From contig NZ_JABMIJ010000004.1 in assembly GCF_014885015.1 (NCBI RefSeq), positions 124,001 through 188,000 of the forward strand: 64,000 bases of DNA. The letters are read 5' to 3'. Within the stretch, counting starts at the first letter, position 1. Every line of letters starts with the position of its first letter. Position numbers and translations under genes: made by a program. Shown here in pieces: positions 50,365-57,862 of this stretch. Source of the DNA: Spirabiliibacterium falconis (GTDB lineage Bacteria; Pseudomonadota; Gammaproteobacteria; Enterobacterales; Pasteurellaceae). Under the pieces are notes generated by a model. That model worked only from the letters and a program-made list of their open reading frames with translations. It did not search any database and had not been told where the DNA came from.

Positions 50365-51363
50365 TTAAACAAACGCCGAATAGACTTTAAATTTATTACT
50401 CTGTGCAATCACCTTAAAGCTGCCAAAAGTGCGGTCTAGCACGTCAGGATAAGGCAAGAAAGCATTAGCAACAATTCGCAACTCGCCCCCTTTAAACAGA
50501 TGATTTTTACTTTCATGAATTAAGCGTTCAGTGGCAGAAAATGCCGTAGTGAGCCCATCATGAAATGGCGGATTGGAGATAATTACGTTAAATTTTCCGT
50601 CAATATGAGAAAATACATCACTGGCCACCACTTGCCCTTGCAAATGATTTTCTGCCAATGTGCGTGTGCATGATGCGATTGCCATTGCATGAATATCACT
50701 TTGCACCAAATCAATCGCAGGATTATGCTGCTTCAAATAGGCACCAATCACGCCCGCACCACACCCCACATCAAGCACCCGCCCTGTCACCGCACTTTGC
50801 AATGTCGACAGTAAAAGTGCGGTGCCAGTATCCAATTCTGCACTGCTAAACACACCTGGAAGGCTGAAAATGCGTAACGTATTCAAATTTGGATGTTGAT
50901 AAGTGCGCCAAAAGTCTTCTTGTGAAAAGGTAGGCACTCGCTCAAGTGTGAAATGATAAAGCCCACAACGGCGGGCAGAATCTATTTTTTGAACACGTCC
51001 AAAGGGGGCAAGTAACGTTTCTACTGAACGCACACCCGCACGGTTTTCGCCAACAATCAAGACCGTTTGCCCCACGCTCGCACCGCTTAATAATTGCAAG
51101 AGTTCAAACCGCACTTCTTGCTTATTTTTCCCCCAATAATATATCAGCATATCCGCCTGCCATTGGCTGTCTAAACCAAAATATAACTGAGGTAAAGTGC
51201 GGTTTTGCTGAATATAATCAAAATAAAAATTGCTCACAGACACGTTCTGAACACTCGCCTGTTGTGTGGGGAAATCATCACGCAAAAAACCGGCAAAATG
51301 CAATGATTTTCCTGCAAGCACCTCTCGATGACGTGCAATGACTTGACTTTCAACACTTAACAC
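50365..51363 (-). CDS. rsmC: 16S rRNA (guanine-1207-N2)-methyltransferase
   Basis: Methylates G1207 of 16S rRNA. Two related domains as in RsmC: an N-terminal degenerate half ([22 protein letters not shown]) and a catalytic half with SAM motif [15 protein letters not shown] and NPPFHDG. 332 aa against 343 in E. coli. Divergent from holD-rimI, the same neighbourhood as in E. coli. Several USS lie inside the gene. Confidence 0.94.
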   Translation of the reverse strand: MLSVESQVIARHREVLAGKSLHFAGFLRDDFPTQQASVQNVSVSNFYFDYIQQNRTLPQLYFGLDSQWQADMLIYYWGKNKQEVRFELLQLLSGASVGQTVLIVGENRAGVRSVETLLAPFGRVQKIDSARRCGLYHFTLERVPTFSQEDFWRTYQHPNLNTLRIFSLPGVFSSAELDTGTALLLSTLQSAVTGRVLDVGCGAGVIGAYLKQHNPAIDLVQSDIHAMAIASCTRTLAENHLQGQVVASDVFSHIDGKFNVIISNPPFHDGLTTAFSATERLIHESKNHLFKGGELRIVANAFLPYPDVLDRTFGSFKVIAQSNKFKVYSAFV

Positions 51364-51444
51364 TACAAATCCTATTCTTTATTCGCTAAAATTGTGTCAT
51401 TATACCGTTTTTTCTCGTAAATAACTCACTTTCAAGGGGCTTTT

Positions 51445-51870
51445 ATGTCGCGCCAGCAATTTTTATTAGCCCAGATGGGCATTAGCACATGGCACATCCG
51501 TCGCCCTCAAGTGTTTCAAGGCGCAAGCCAATTGCAATTGTCGCACGACATCAAATTGCTGATTGTGCAAGATAACGCACAACTGCCCCACCCGTTTTTC
51601 GCCGACATTTTGCGTACACTCACTATCCAAGCACAACACTGCCATGTAGCAACGCCAGAGCAATTATCCCGCCTTGCCTGCCAGCATCCCATTTCGCTTT
51701 GGTTTGTTGGTACGCAAGCTAAGCTACACGCATTCAATGCTTCGTATGTCCAAAGCCAACTTGAGTTACCTGATTGGACGACATTAAAAACCGATAAACA
51801 CGCCAAGCGACAACTCTGGCAACAACTGCAAGAAAGCCCGTTGCTAAGGGAAGATAATCATGCACATTAG
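51445..51870 (+). CDS. holD: DNA polymerase III psi subunit
   Basis: Small clamp-loader accessory subunit linking chi (and SSB) to the tau/gamma complex. 141 aa; N-terminal MSRQQFLLAQMGISTWHIRR corresponds to the chi-binding segment of E. coli HolD (QLQQLGITQWSLRRP). Start ATG 51445 has AGGGG. Overlaps rimI by 11 bp; the holD-rimI pair is conserved. Confidence 0.88.
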   Translation: MSRQQFLLAQMGISTWHIRRPQVFQGASQLQLSHDIKLLIVQDNAQLPHPFFADILRTLTIQAQHCHVATPEQLSRLACQHPISLWFVGTQAKLHAFNASYVQSQLELPDWTTLKTDKHAKRQLWQQLQESPLLREDNHAH

Positions 51871-52300
51871 CCCCGTCAACGAACATGATTTTACCGCACT
51901 TTATGCCATTGAATGCGCTGCTCATCACGTGCCATGGTCAAAAGGTACTCTGCTAAACAATTGCGGGGAACGTTACTGTAATCTCAAAATCTGTATGCAA
52001 AATCGTATTGTCGGCTTTGCTATTTGCCAAGTCGTGCTGGATGAAGCAACCCTATTTAATCTCGCCATCGATCCAAACGTCCAAGGGCAAGGCTTCGGGC
52101 AAGCATTGTTATCTGCCTTAATGGATACATTACGCGCAAAAGGCGTTACCACACTTTGGCTTGAAGTGCGCCAATCTAACCATAAAGCACAAAAACTGTA
52201 TGACAAATTAGGGTTTCATCAGGTTAGCATTCGCCCCAATTACTATCCAACGCAAGAAGGTAAACGAGAAAATGCGATCATAATGGCGGCATATTTGTAA
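51860..52300 (+). CDS. rimI: Ribosomal protein S18 alanine N-acetyltransferase
   Basis: GNAT enzyme acetylating the N-terminal Ala of S18. 146 aa; acetyl-CoA loop VQGQGFGQALLSALM, WLEVRQSNHKAQKLYDKLGF and RPNYYPTQEGKRENAIIM match RimI. Start ATG 51860 lies inside the end of holD, indicating coupling. Ends directly in an inverted USS terminator. Confidence 0.94.
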   Translation: MHISPVNEHDFTALYAIECAAHHVPWSKGTLLNNCGERYCNLKICMQNRIVGFAICQVVLDEATLFNLAIDPNVQGQGFGQALLSALMDTLRAKGVTTLWLEVRQSNHKAQKLYDKLGFHQVSIRPNYYPTQEGKRENAIIMAAYL

Positions 52301-52321
52301 CCGCACTTTAAAAGTGCGGTT
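52299..52321. terminator. Inverted USS pair after rimI
   Basis: AACCGCACTTT and AAAGTGCGGTT form a near-perfect stem overlapping the rimI stop codon, before the converging yjdM stop at 52339. Confidence 0.75.
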
Positions 52322-52338
52322 AGTATGAAGATGAGAGA

Positions 52339-52677
52339 TTAATTCGCTTTTTTCAAAAATTCTGACTTGAGCATCATGCTCACACCGTCGATTTTGCAAT
52401 CCACATTGTGATCACCATCAACTAAACGGATATTTTTCGCTTTGCTGCCTTTTTTCAGCACTAGTGATGATCCTTTGACTTTCAAATCTTTGATTAAAAT
52501 GACGCTATCACCATCGCTGAGTAAATTGCCATTTGCATCTTTGACGACAAGGCTGTCATCGTCCGTTATACGTTCATCAGGATGCCACTCAAAACCACAA
52601 CTCGGGCAAACGAGATGTACGCCATCGCTGTAAACATATTCACCCTGACATTGTGGGCAGTTTGGTAAGGTTTCCAT
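52339..52677 (-). CDS. yjdM: YjdM/PhnA-family zinc-ribbon protein
   Basis: 112-aa protein with a zinc ribbon ([25 protein letters not shown]) and a C-terminal KOW/SH3-like domain ([33 protein letters not shown]). Historically called PhnA, but alkylphosphonate breakdown is not its job; the true role is unclear. Start [11 protein letters not shown] at 52677 has AGGAG; the longer frame to 52728 runs through the grxA terminator. Confidence 0.9.
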   Translation of the reverse strand: METLPNCPQCQGEYVYSDGVHLVCPSCGFEWHPDERITDDDSLVVKDANGNLLSDGDSVILIKDLKVKGSSLVLKKGSKAKNIRLVDGDHNVDCKIDGVSMMLKSEFLKKAN

Positions 52678-52695
52678 AATTCTCCTTAAAACGCC

Positions 52696-52722
52696 AAACG
52701 CACTGTCATAACAGTGCGTTTT
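52696..52722 (-). terminator. Terminator hairpin of grxA
   Basis: AAACGCACTGT and ACAGTGCGTTT form a stem with a four-base loop between the grxA stop and the yjdM start. Confidence 0.6.
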
Positions 52723-52731
52723 ATCCATCGC

Positions 52732-52995
52732 CTATGCCACAACTCCGAATTTTTCTTTTACAAAGGCTTCAAAATCCGTGCAACCGCCAATTGGGGTTTC
52801 ATCAACAAAAATTTGTGGTACGGTTTCCACAGGTTTGCCAACTGATTTGGACAAATCTGCTTTGCTAATACCTTCTGCGATAATATCCACATAGCGATAG
52901 CTAAAGTCATCTTGATTTTTTTCCAATTTTTCCGCTAATTCTTTTGCACGCACGCAATATGGGCAGCCTGGACGACCAAAAATAACGACAAACAT
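52732..52995 (-). CDS. grxA: Glutaredoxin 1
   Basis: Glutathione-dependent disulfide reductase serving ribonucleotide reductase and other targets. 87 aa; active site CPYC at residues 11-14, GRPGCPYCVRAKELAEKL, cis-Pro in ETVPQIFVD and GGCTDFEAFV. Start MFVVIFGRPG at 52995 with GGAG. Divergent from rimK, a reduced form of the E. coli grxA/rimK neighbourhood. Confidence 0.95.
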   Translation of the reverse strand: MFVVIFGRPGCPYCVRAKELAEKLEKNQDDFSYRYVDIIAEGISKADLSKSVGKPVETVPQIFVDETPIGGCTDFEAFVKEKFGVVA

Positions 52996-53126
52996 ATTTG
53001 CTCCTTCAATAAAGTACATTAAAACAGCTTTATTTTAACTGAAATTGCCTTAAAATCGAAAAGTTTTTTCCCATTGCCGTAATTGGTGTAACATATCAAT
53101 CAAATTAAACCGATAGAACAAAAAAG

Positions 53127-54029
53127 ATGAACTTATTAATGTTGTGCCGTGAACCCCGCTTGTATAGCTGTCAACGGTTATTAGAGGCGGCGAAAAATAG
53201 TGGGCATCAGCTCGATATTCTTGACCCTAATCGATTTGTACTCAAGATCTGCAACAATCAACTTGCCTTTTTCTATCAACCGAAATACAACGAGCCTGCA
53301 ACACCATTAGCCGAATACGACGGCATAATCCCCCGCTTTGGGGCTGCAAGCACGAAAATGGGTTGTGCGGTACTCAATCATTTCCACGCCCAAGGCACGC
53401 CTTGCCTTAACACCGCGCAAGCTGTTATCAATGCCCGCGATAAATGGCATAGCCTGCTTATGTTGCATCAACACCACATTCCCGTACCAAATAGTGTATT
53501 GGCTGGGCTAGAATGTGAAGCCAAATATGCGTTGGACTATATTCAAAGTCCCACCATTTTAAAAACGCTCTCTGGCGCGCAAGGCATCGGCGTGATGCTG
53601 GCAGAAAAAAAGCAAAGTGCGGTCAGTATTTTAGAAACGCTCAACAGTGCTAATATCCCGACGTTATTACAAGATTTTATTAGTGAAGCGCAAAGTGCGG
53701 ATATACGCTGTTTCGTGGTGGATAATCGCATTATCGCCAGTATGCAGCGAAATGGGCAAAATGGGGAATTTCGTGCCAACGCACATCGTGGCGGGCAAGC
53801 CTGTCAAATTGAACTCAGCGAACAAGAAAAAACAATCGCATTGCAAGCCACGCAAGTGCTGGGGCTTGATGTTGCGGGCGTCGATCTCATCCGTTCGGCG
53901 AATGGCCCGCTTGTGCTAGAAGTCAACGCCAGCCCAGGGCTTGAAACCATTGAACGTGTCAGCAAAATTGACATTGCATTGCAAATGATCATCGCACTGG
54001 AAAAACGCATGGCACAAAAAAGCGATTAA
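53127..54029 (+). CDS. rimK: Ribosomal protein S6--L-glutamate ligase
   Basis: ATP-grasp ligase adding glutamates to the C-terminus of ribosomal protein S6. 300 aa, as in E. coli. ATP-grasp motifs: [47 protein letters not shown], and metal site [17 protein letters not shown]. Start ATG 53127. USS-encoded QSAV lies within. Stands alone between grxA and ycfP. Confidence 0.95.
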   Translation: MNLLMLCREPRLYSCQRLLEAAKNSGHQLDILDPNRFVLKICNNQLAFFYQPKYNEPATPLAEYDGIIPRFGAASTKMGCAVLNHFHAQGTPCLNTAQAVINARDKWHSLLMLHQHHIPVPNSVLAGLECEAKYALDYIQSPTILKTLSGAQGIGVMLAEKKQSAVSILETLNSANIPTLLQDFISEAQSADIRCFVVDNRIIASMQRNGQNGEFRANAHRGGQACQIELSEQEKTIALQATQVLGLDVAGVDLIRSANGPLVLEVNASPGLETIERVSKIDIALQMIIALEKRMAQKSD

Positions 54030-54103
54030 GCACACACTTTTGATCTTTGCACATTGCAGCACAGGTCAAAATTAAGTAAGGTTAACACAAAAAGGAAAGC
54101 ATT

Positions 54104-54649
54104 ATGATTATTTATCTTCACGGATTTGACTCTAGCAGCCCTGGCAATCATGAAAAAATTATGCAATTAAAATTCATTGATCCCGATGTGCGCTTTATCA
54201 ATTACAGCACGCTCCACCCGCGCCATGATATGCAATTTTTACTCAATGAAGTGCATAAATTGGTCAGCGAAAGCCAAGATAAATCGCCTTTAATTTGTGG
54301 CGTGGGCTTAGGCGGTTATTGGTCTGAACGCATTGGCTTTTTGTGCAATATCAAACAAGCCCTGTTCAATCCAAACCTCTTCCCACAAGAGAATATGCAA
54401 GGGAAAATTGACCGCCCCGAAGAGTACGAAGACATCAAAACCAAATGCGTAAGCCAATTCCGTGAGAAAAACCGCAACAACTGCATTGTTTTCCTCTCCA
54501 CTAATGACGGCGTACTTGATTCTAACCGCACTTTTGAGGCACTCTCGCCTTACTATCAAATTGTTTGGGACGAAAATGAAACCCATAAATTCGCCAAAAT
54601 CTCCCAACACCTACAACGCATCGCGAAATTTAAAAAAGGCGAATCGTAA
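54104..54649 (+). CDS. ycfP: YcfP-family alpha/beta hydrolase-like protein (UPF0227)
   Basis: 181-aa protein close to E. coli Ycf[61 protein letters not shown] and [19 protein letters not shown]. The nucleophile-elbow position is Gly (GVGLGG), as in E. coli YcfP, so hydrolase activity is not assured. In E. coli it follows nagZ; here it is 35 kb away from nagZ. Start has AAAGGAAAG. Confidence 0.9.
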   Translation: MIIYLHGFDSSSPGNHEKIMQLKFIDPDVRFINYSTLHPRHDMQFLLNEVHKLVSESQDKSPLICGVGLGGYWSERIGFLCNIKQALFNPNLFPQENMQGKIDRPEEYEDIKTKCVSQFREKNRNNCIVFLSTNDGVLDSNRTFEALSPYYQIVWDENETHKFAKISQHLQRIAKFKKGES

Positions 54650-54653
54650 ATGA

Positions 54654-54678
54654 AAAAGTGCGGTCAAACCGCACTTTT
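54654..54678. terminator. Inverted USS pair between ycfP and the Mrr-like gene
   Basis: AAAAGTGCGGT (54654-54664) and ACCGCACTTTT (54668-54678) with a three-base loop. On the minus strand it contains the last codons (Ser-Ala-Val) and stop of the converging gene. Confidence 0.8.
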
Positions 54679-55620
54679 ACTCCCACCACAAACGGCCATT
54701 AGCCACTCAAGCAAGCCTGTAGTGATGGTAAATTGAGCAATATCACGTCCATTGATTAATCGTACACATTCACTGTATCCTTGTGGTACTGTCAAAGGTT
54801 TATCACTGGTATGATAGACATAATAAAATGCTTCGTAGTTATGCCTTTCTTGATCAAATTTTTGCAGATATGCCTCGAATTGTTCTTGTGATGTTTGCGA
54901 TTTCACCTGAACGGCTGTATTTTGATTGGTTATAGGCATTCGAATCTCAAAATCAATAAATTCAATTTTTGCACCCAATGCGGAATAACGCTGCATGCCA
55001 AGACGAGAGAAAATCATATCTGCCAACATTTCAAATGTTTTAGGGTCAACAGAATACACTAATTCCTCAACGGATTTCATCAAGAGAGCATAACTCTCTT
55101 TCGCTTTTTTTACCGCTTCTGGCTCTTCGCCGTTAATTAGCATAAGAATACGCTTCTTATTTTCTTCAGAAAATTCACAAATTGTGCCTCGATAACCTGC
55201 TGTTTTAGTAATTCTGCCGTCAATTTCGCTGATCTTAAATATTCTGCCATTATCTATGGCACAGTTATGCCAGCCATCTACGGCTTGCCGAATCCGATAA
55301 CCATCATCAACTTCAATAACCTCTTTTTTCGCACGGCACCAATACAGAGTTTGATTGTGAAACGTGATCCAAATAGCGTTTTCGTCAGCCGTGTAAAATG
55401 TTTTTATTTGGTTTAAATCTTGAGAAGCCACCCTCTCATTTTGATTCCGCTCTTTAACCCAATAATCTTTAACTTTATCCCAATCACCATTTAAACACAT
55501 CTGGTGTTGATGGCTTATATACTTGAATTTAAGATAACCGCCCTCAATACATTCTTGGGCGAACTGACTCCCTTCCCCTAAACGGATAAAAAAAACATTG
55601 CTAGCAGTTATTTTATTCAT
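54664..55620 (-). CDS. Mrr-like restriction endonuclease, candidate type IV enzyme
   Basis: 318 aa. The C-terminal half has a PD-(D/E)XK pattern of the Mrr kind: FEMLADMIFSRLGMQRY (~197-211), Asp223 in FIDFEI, and Gln238-x-Lys240 in AVQVKSQ. The N-terminal ~150 residues (NVFFIRLGEGSQFAQECIEG, AIWITFHNQTLYWCRA) resemble the PUA/EVE-like readers often fused to modification-dependent nucleases; that is inference. No methylase is adjacent, fitting a type IV enzyme. The only USS is at its very 3' end. Start ATG 55620 overlaps the stop of a 22-codon upstream ORF. Confidence 0.65.
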   Translation of the reverse strand: MNKITASNVFFIRLGEGSQFAQECIEGGYLKFKYISHQHQMCLNGDWDKVKDYWVKERNQNERVASQDLNQIKTFYTADENAIWITFHNQTLYWCRAKKEVIEVDDGYRIRQAVDGWHNCAIDNGRIFKISEIDGRITKTAGYRGTICEFSEENKKRILMLINGEEPEAVKKAKESYALLMKSVEELVYSVDPKTFEMLADMIFSRLGMQRYSALGAKIEFIDFEIRMPITNQNTAVQVKSQTSQEQFEAYLQKFDQERHNYEAFYYVYHTSDKPLTVPQGYSECVRLINGRDIAQFTITTGLLEWLMAVCGGSKSAV

Positions 55621-55685
55621 AGCATCACCATAATTTGAGTATTAATTGACCAAATATCAATAAATTTCGCGAGTTTGCTTTCCAT
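55617..55685 (-). CDS. Possible 22-codon leader ORF before the Mrr-like gene
   Basis: MESKLAKFIDIWSINTQIMV and two more residues, ending in a TGA that overlaps the next ATG as ATGA, a classic coupling arrangement. AGG lies upstream. It may be a leader peptide or the remnant of a lost first gene of the cassette. Confidence 0.35.
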   Translation of the reverse strand: MESKLAKFIDIWSINTQIMVML

Positions 55686-55743
55686 TTTAATTAACCTAAT
55701 TAATGAAAAATGATAAGTTTTTCTTTTTTTGATAAAAAAACAC

Positions 55744-55773
55744 TTGACATATTGACATTAAAGTCGGTTAATT
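55744..55773 (+). promoter_or_regulatory. Possible promoter pointing into the ACAGC repeat
   Basis: TTGACA at 55744-55749 is a perfect -35; TTAATT at 55768-55773 (18-bp spacer) is a poor -10. No plus-strand protein gene follows before the terminator at 55803, so the product would be a short RNA. Confidence 0.35.
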
Positions 55774-55775
55774 TT

Positions 55776-55808
55776 ACAGCACAGCACAGCACAGCACAGC
55801 ACAGCACA
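55776..55808 (+). repeat. Pentanucleotide tandem repeat (ACAGC)6
   Basis: Six perfect ACAGC copies plus ACA, from 55776 to 55808, lie between the Mrr-like gene and yaeR outside any long ORF. Pentanucleotide arrays are slippage-prone and often mark phase-variable loci in Pasteurellaceae. The last copy forms one arm of the terminator that follows. Confidence 0.9.
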
Positions 55809-55828
55809 AGCACTTCTTGTGCTTTTTT
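55803..55828 (+). terminator. Plus-strand terminator after the ACAGC repeat
   Basis: AGCACAAG (55803-55810), loop CACTT, CTTGTGCT (55816-55823), then five T. The T run is on the plus strand only, so it cannot serve yaeR or the Mrr-like gene, both on the minus strand. Confidence 0.7.
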
Positions 55829-56216
55829 ATATTTGGTAAAGCTCTAATGGGAGGTTGTCGGGGTCTTTGAAAAAGGTGTAGGCCTTTTGGGTAAGTGGAT
55901 CAATGCGGATAGGTTCGCATATCACGCCTAAACGTGCCAGTTCAGTAACCGCACTTTGGATATTTTCCACCTTGAACGCAAGATGGCGCAAGCCGCAGGC
56001 TTCAGGCTGGTTGGGGCGTGCAGGCGGATTAGGAAATGAAAAGAGCTCAATTTGCACGCCATCTGGCAAAGCGAGATCAAGTTTGTAACTTTTTCGCTCA
56101 GCACGGTAAGTTTCTGCAATAATCTTCGCACCCAAAATGTCGGTATAAAACTGCTTCGATTTTGCATAATCTGAGGTAATAATCGCAATGTGATGTACTC
56201 CCAATAAAATAGCCAT
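55827..56216 (-). CDS. yaeR: VOC-family (glyoxalase I-like) metalloprotein YaeR
   Basis: 129-aa protein of the vicinal-oxygen-chelate fold, close to E. coli YaeR: VHHIAIITSDYAKSKQFYTD, DLALPDGVQIELFSFPNPPA, RPNQPEACGLRHLAFKVENI and TQKAYTFFKDPDNLPLELYQ. His, Glu, His and Glu in these motifs would bind the metal. The substrate is not known. Start ATG 56216 overlaps the stop of a 27-codon ORF upstream (TGATG). Confidence 0.9.
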   Translation of the reverse strand: MAILLGVHHIAIITSDYAKSKQFYTDILGAKIIAETYRAERKSYKLDLALPDGVQIELFSFPNPPARPNQPEACGLRHLAFKVENIQSAVTELARLGVICEPIRIDPLTQKAYTFFKDPDNLPLELYQI

Positions 56217-56299
56217 CAATACACCACCCGTCTCGCTTGGGCGTCATGTCGTTTCAAAATCACGCTGGCTAACACAATCATCAACCAATTTTGCCACAT
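56216..56299 (-). CDS. Possible 27-residue small membrane protein upstream of yaeR
   Basis: MWQNWLMIVLASVILKRHDA plus seven residues: a hydrophobic segment then basic residues, with AGAAGAG upstream. Its TGA overlaps the yaeR ATG by one base, so translation would be coupled. Too short for confident assignment; it may be a leader or a real small membrane protein. Confidence 0.4.
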   Translation of the reverse strand: MWQNWLMIVLASVILKRHDAQARRVVY

Positions 56300-56362
56300 A
56301 GTTGTTCTCTTCTGATGTTAAGGTTATAACGTTGGCATTGTATAACCATTAGCCTTCCGTTG

Positions 56363-57223
56363 TCAGCCACAAACCGCATTTTTCGTTTCTAAACTGCGTA
56401 ACCATGCAATTTCTGCTGCCCAATTTTCAGGCTCAATCGTTTCTAAAATCAATGGCATATCATCAAAGTGCGGTTGATTCATAATATAGTCAAATACTGC
56501 TGTGCCGAGTAATCCTTGTTGTAAACAATGGTGGCGATCAACACGGCTACCTAGTTCGGTTTTGCTCCCATTGAGGTGCATGCCTTTTAAATAGGTAAAG
56601 CCAACCAGACGATCAAACGCCGAAAATACCTGCTCACAGCCCTCAGGGGTTGAAATATCATAGCCACTGGCAAATAAATGACAGGTATCAAGACAAACGC
56701 CCACCCGTGTTTTATCATCAACTTGCTCGATAATCTCAGCTAAATGCTCGAAGCGACAGCCCACGTTCGAGCCTTGTCCTGCGGTGTTTTCAATCACAGC
56801 GATGACACTCTCCACCCGTTGGTGTGCCCAATTAATAGACTGAGCAACCTTGGCAAGGCATTCTTGTTCGCTAATCTGGCGCAAGTGGCTACCAGGATGA
56901 AAGTTCAATAAATGCAATCCTAGTTGCTGACAACGTTGCAGTTCATCTAAAAAGGCGTTGCGAGATTTCGCCAGCGCATCAGGATCTGGATGCCCCAAAT
57001 TAATCAAATAACTATCATGTGGCAGCACATGGCGCGCACTAATGCCAGCCTCTTCCAACCGCACTTTGAATGCCCGAATACTCTGCTCACTCAATGGCTT
57101 TGCAACCCACTGACGCTGATTTTTCGTAAATAATGCAAAGGCATTTGCACCAATCAATTTTGCATTGCTAACGGCATTTTCTACACCGCCTGCGGCACTG
57201 ACATGTGCACCAATGTATTTCAT
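56363..57223 (-). CDS. nfo: Endonuclease IV (AP endonuclease)
   Basis: Zinc-dependent DNA repair enzyme cutting 5' of abasic sites. 286 aa, TIM barrel; motifs [65 protein letters not shown] and [16 protein letters not shown] hold the metal ligands. Start ATG 57223 with AAGGA upstream. Length matches E. coli Nfo (285). Confidence 0.96.
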   Translation of the reverse strand: MKYIGAHVSAAGGVENAVSNAKLIGANAFALFTKNQRQWVAKPLSEQSIRAFKVRLEEAGISARHVLPHDSYLINLGHPDPDALAKSRNAFLDELQRCQQLGLHLLNFHPGSHLRQISEQECLAKVAQSINWAHQRVESVIAVIENTAGQGSNVGCRFEHLAEIIEQVDDKTRVGVCLDTCHLFASGYDISTPEGCEQVFSAFDRLVGFTYLKGMHLNGSKTELGSRVDRHHCLQQGLLGTAVFDYIMNQPHFDDMPLILETIEPENWAAEIAWLRSLETKNAVCG

Positions 57224-57302
57224 ATGCTATCCTTACTCGTTTATATGATGTTGTGATACTATCAAAAAATATCTCACTGACCAACTTGAGGGCATTATCT
57301 GA

Positions 57303-57851
57303 ATGAATGATTTTTCCATGCTAACCCGTTTATTTGGCAATTTATTTTATCGTGCACCGCAAGATCCTGTGCTAGCGGGTGTGCTAGACTGGCTCAATAC
57401 AGGGCAACTCACCGCACTTTGGGCACTAAGTCTTGATGCACAAAGCGAGCAAGCCCTTAAACGGTTAACCCATATTGATAAAACGGCAATGCAATCTGCC
57501 TACCAGCAGCTATTTGCTGAAAATGGCTCTGTTTCGTGCAAAATCAGTGATTATAGCGACACGTTAGACGATTTTATTCAATTTCGCCGTGAGCGTGGTC
57601 TGCCTGATATTGCAGAACCTGACCATATTGCGCATCTATTGCTAAGTGCATCGTGGCTGGAAGATAACGTTGACAGCCTTGAGGCACAACGACAGTTGTT
57701 TTCCCAATTTTTATTACCAATACTCAAGCCCTTTTTAGGCAAAGTAGAAGCACACGATCAGGGATACTATCAGGCATTAGCACAATTATGCCGCGATAGT
57801 CTCAGTGCAATGGCTGACGAATTAGATGAAGAAAGTGAAAGTGCGGTTTAA
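57303..57851 (+). CDS. TorD-family chaperone, YcdY-like
   Basis: All-helical 182-aa protein resembling E. coli YcdY (FGNLFYRAPQDPVLAGVLDW; LPDIAEPDHIAHLLLSASWLEDN; LLPILKPFLGKVEAHDQGYY; DSLSAMADELDEESE). TorD/DmsD relatives help mature molybdoenzymes; YcdY has been tied to another metal enzyme, so the client is unknown. Start ATG 57303. Its last residues, ESAV, are USS-encoded, and its stop overlaps the 3' end of yccS on the other strand. Confidence 0.85.
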   Translation: MNDFSMLTRLFGNLFYRAPQDPVLAGVLDWLNTGQLTALWALSLDAQSEQALKRLTHIDKTAMQSAYQQLFAENGSVSCKISDYSDTLDDFIQFRRERGLPDIAEPDHIAHLLLSASWLEDNVDSLEAQRQLFSQFLLPILKPFLGKVEAHDQGYYQALAQLCRDSLSAMADELDEESESAV

Positions 57852-57862
57852 ACCGCACTTTC
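57837..57862. terminator. Perfect 26-bp inverted USS palindrome shared by two gene ends
   Basis: GAAAGTGCGGTTT is followed immediately by its exact complement, with no spacer. It contains the stop codons of both the TorD-family gene (57849-57851) and yccS (57848-57850), and encodes Ser-Ala-Val at both C-termini. Confidence 0.8.

Noticed and set aside
54104-54649. Catalytic serine missing in YcfP
   Set aside because: The Gly in GVGLGG is shared with E. coli YcfP, so it is normal for the family and not a defect here.
55776-55808. CRISPR-like array
   Set aside because: The units are five bases with no spacers; it is a simple sequence repeat.
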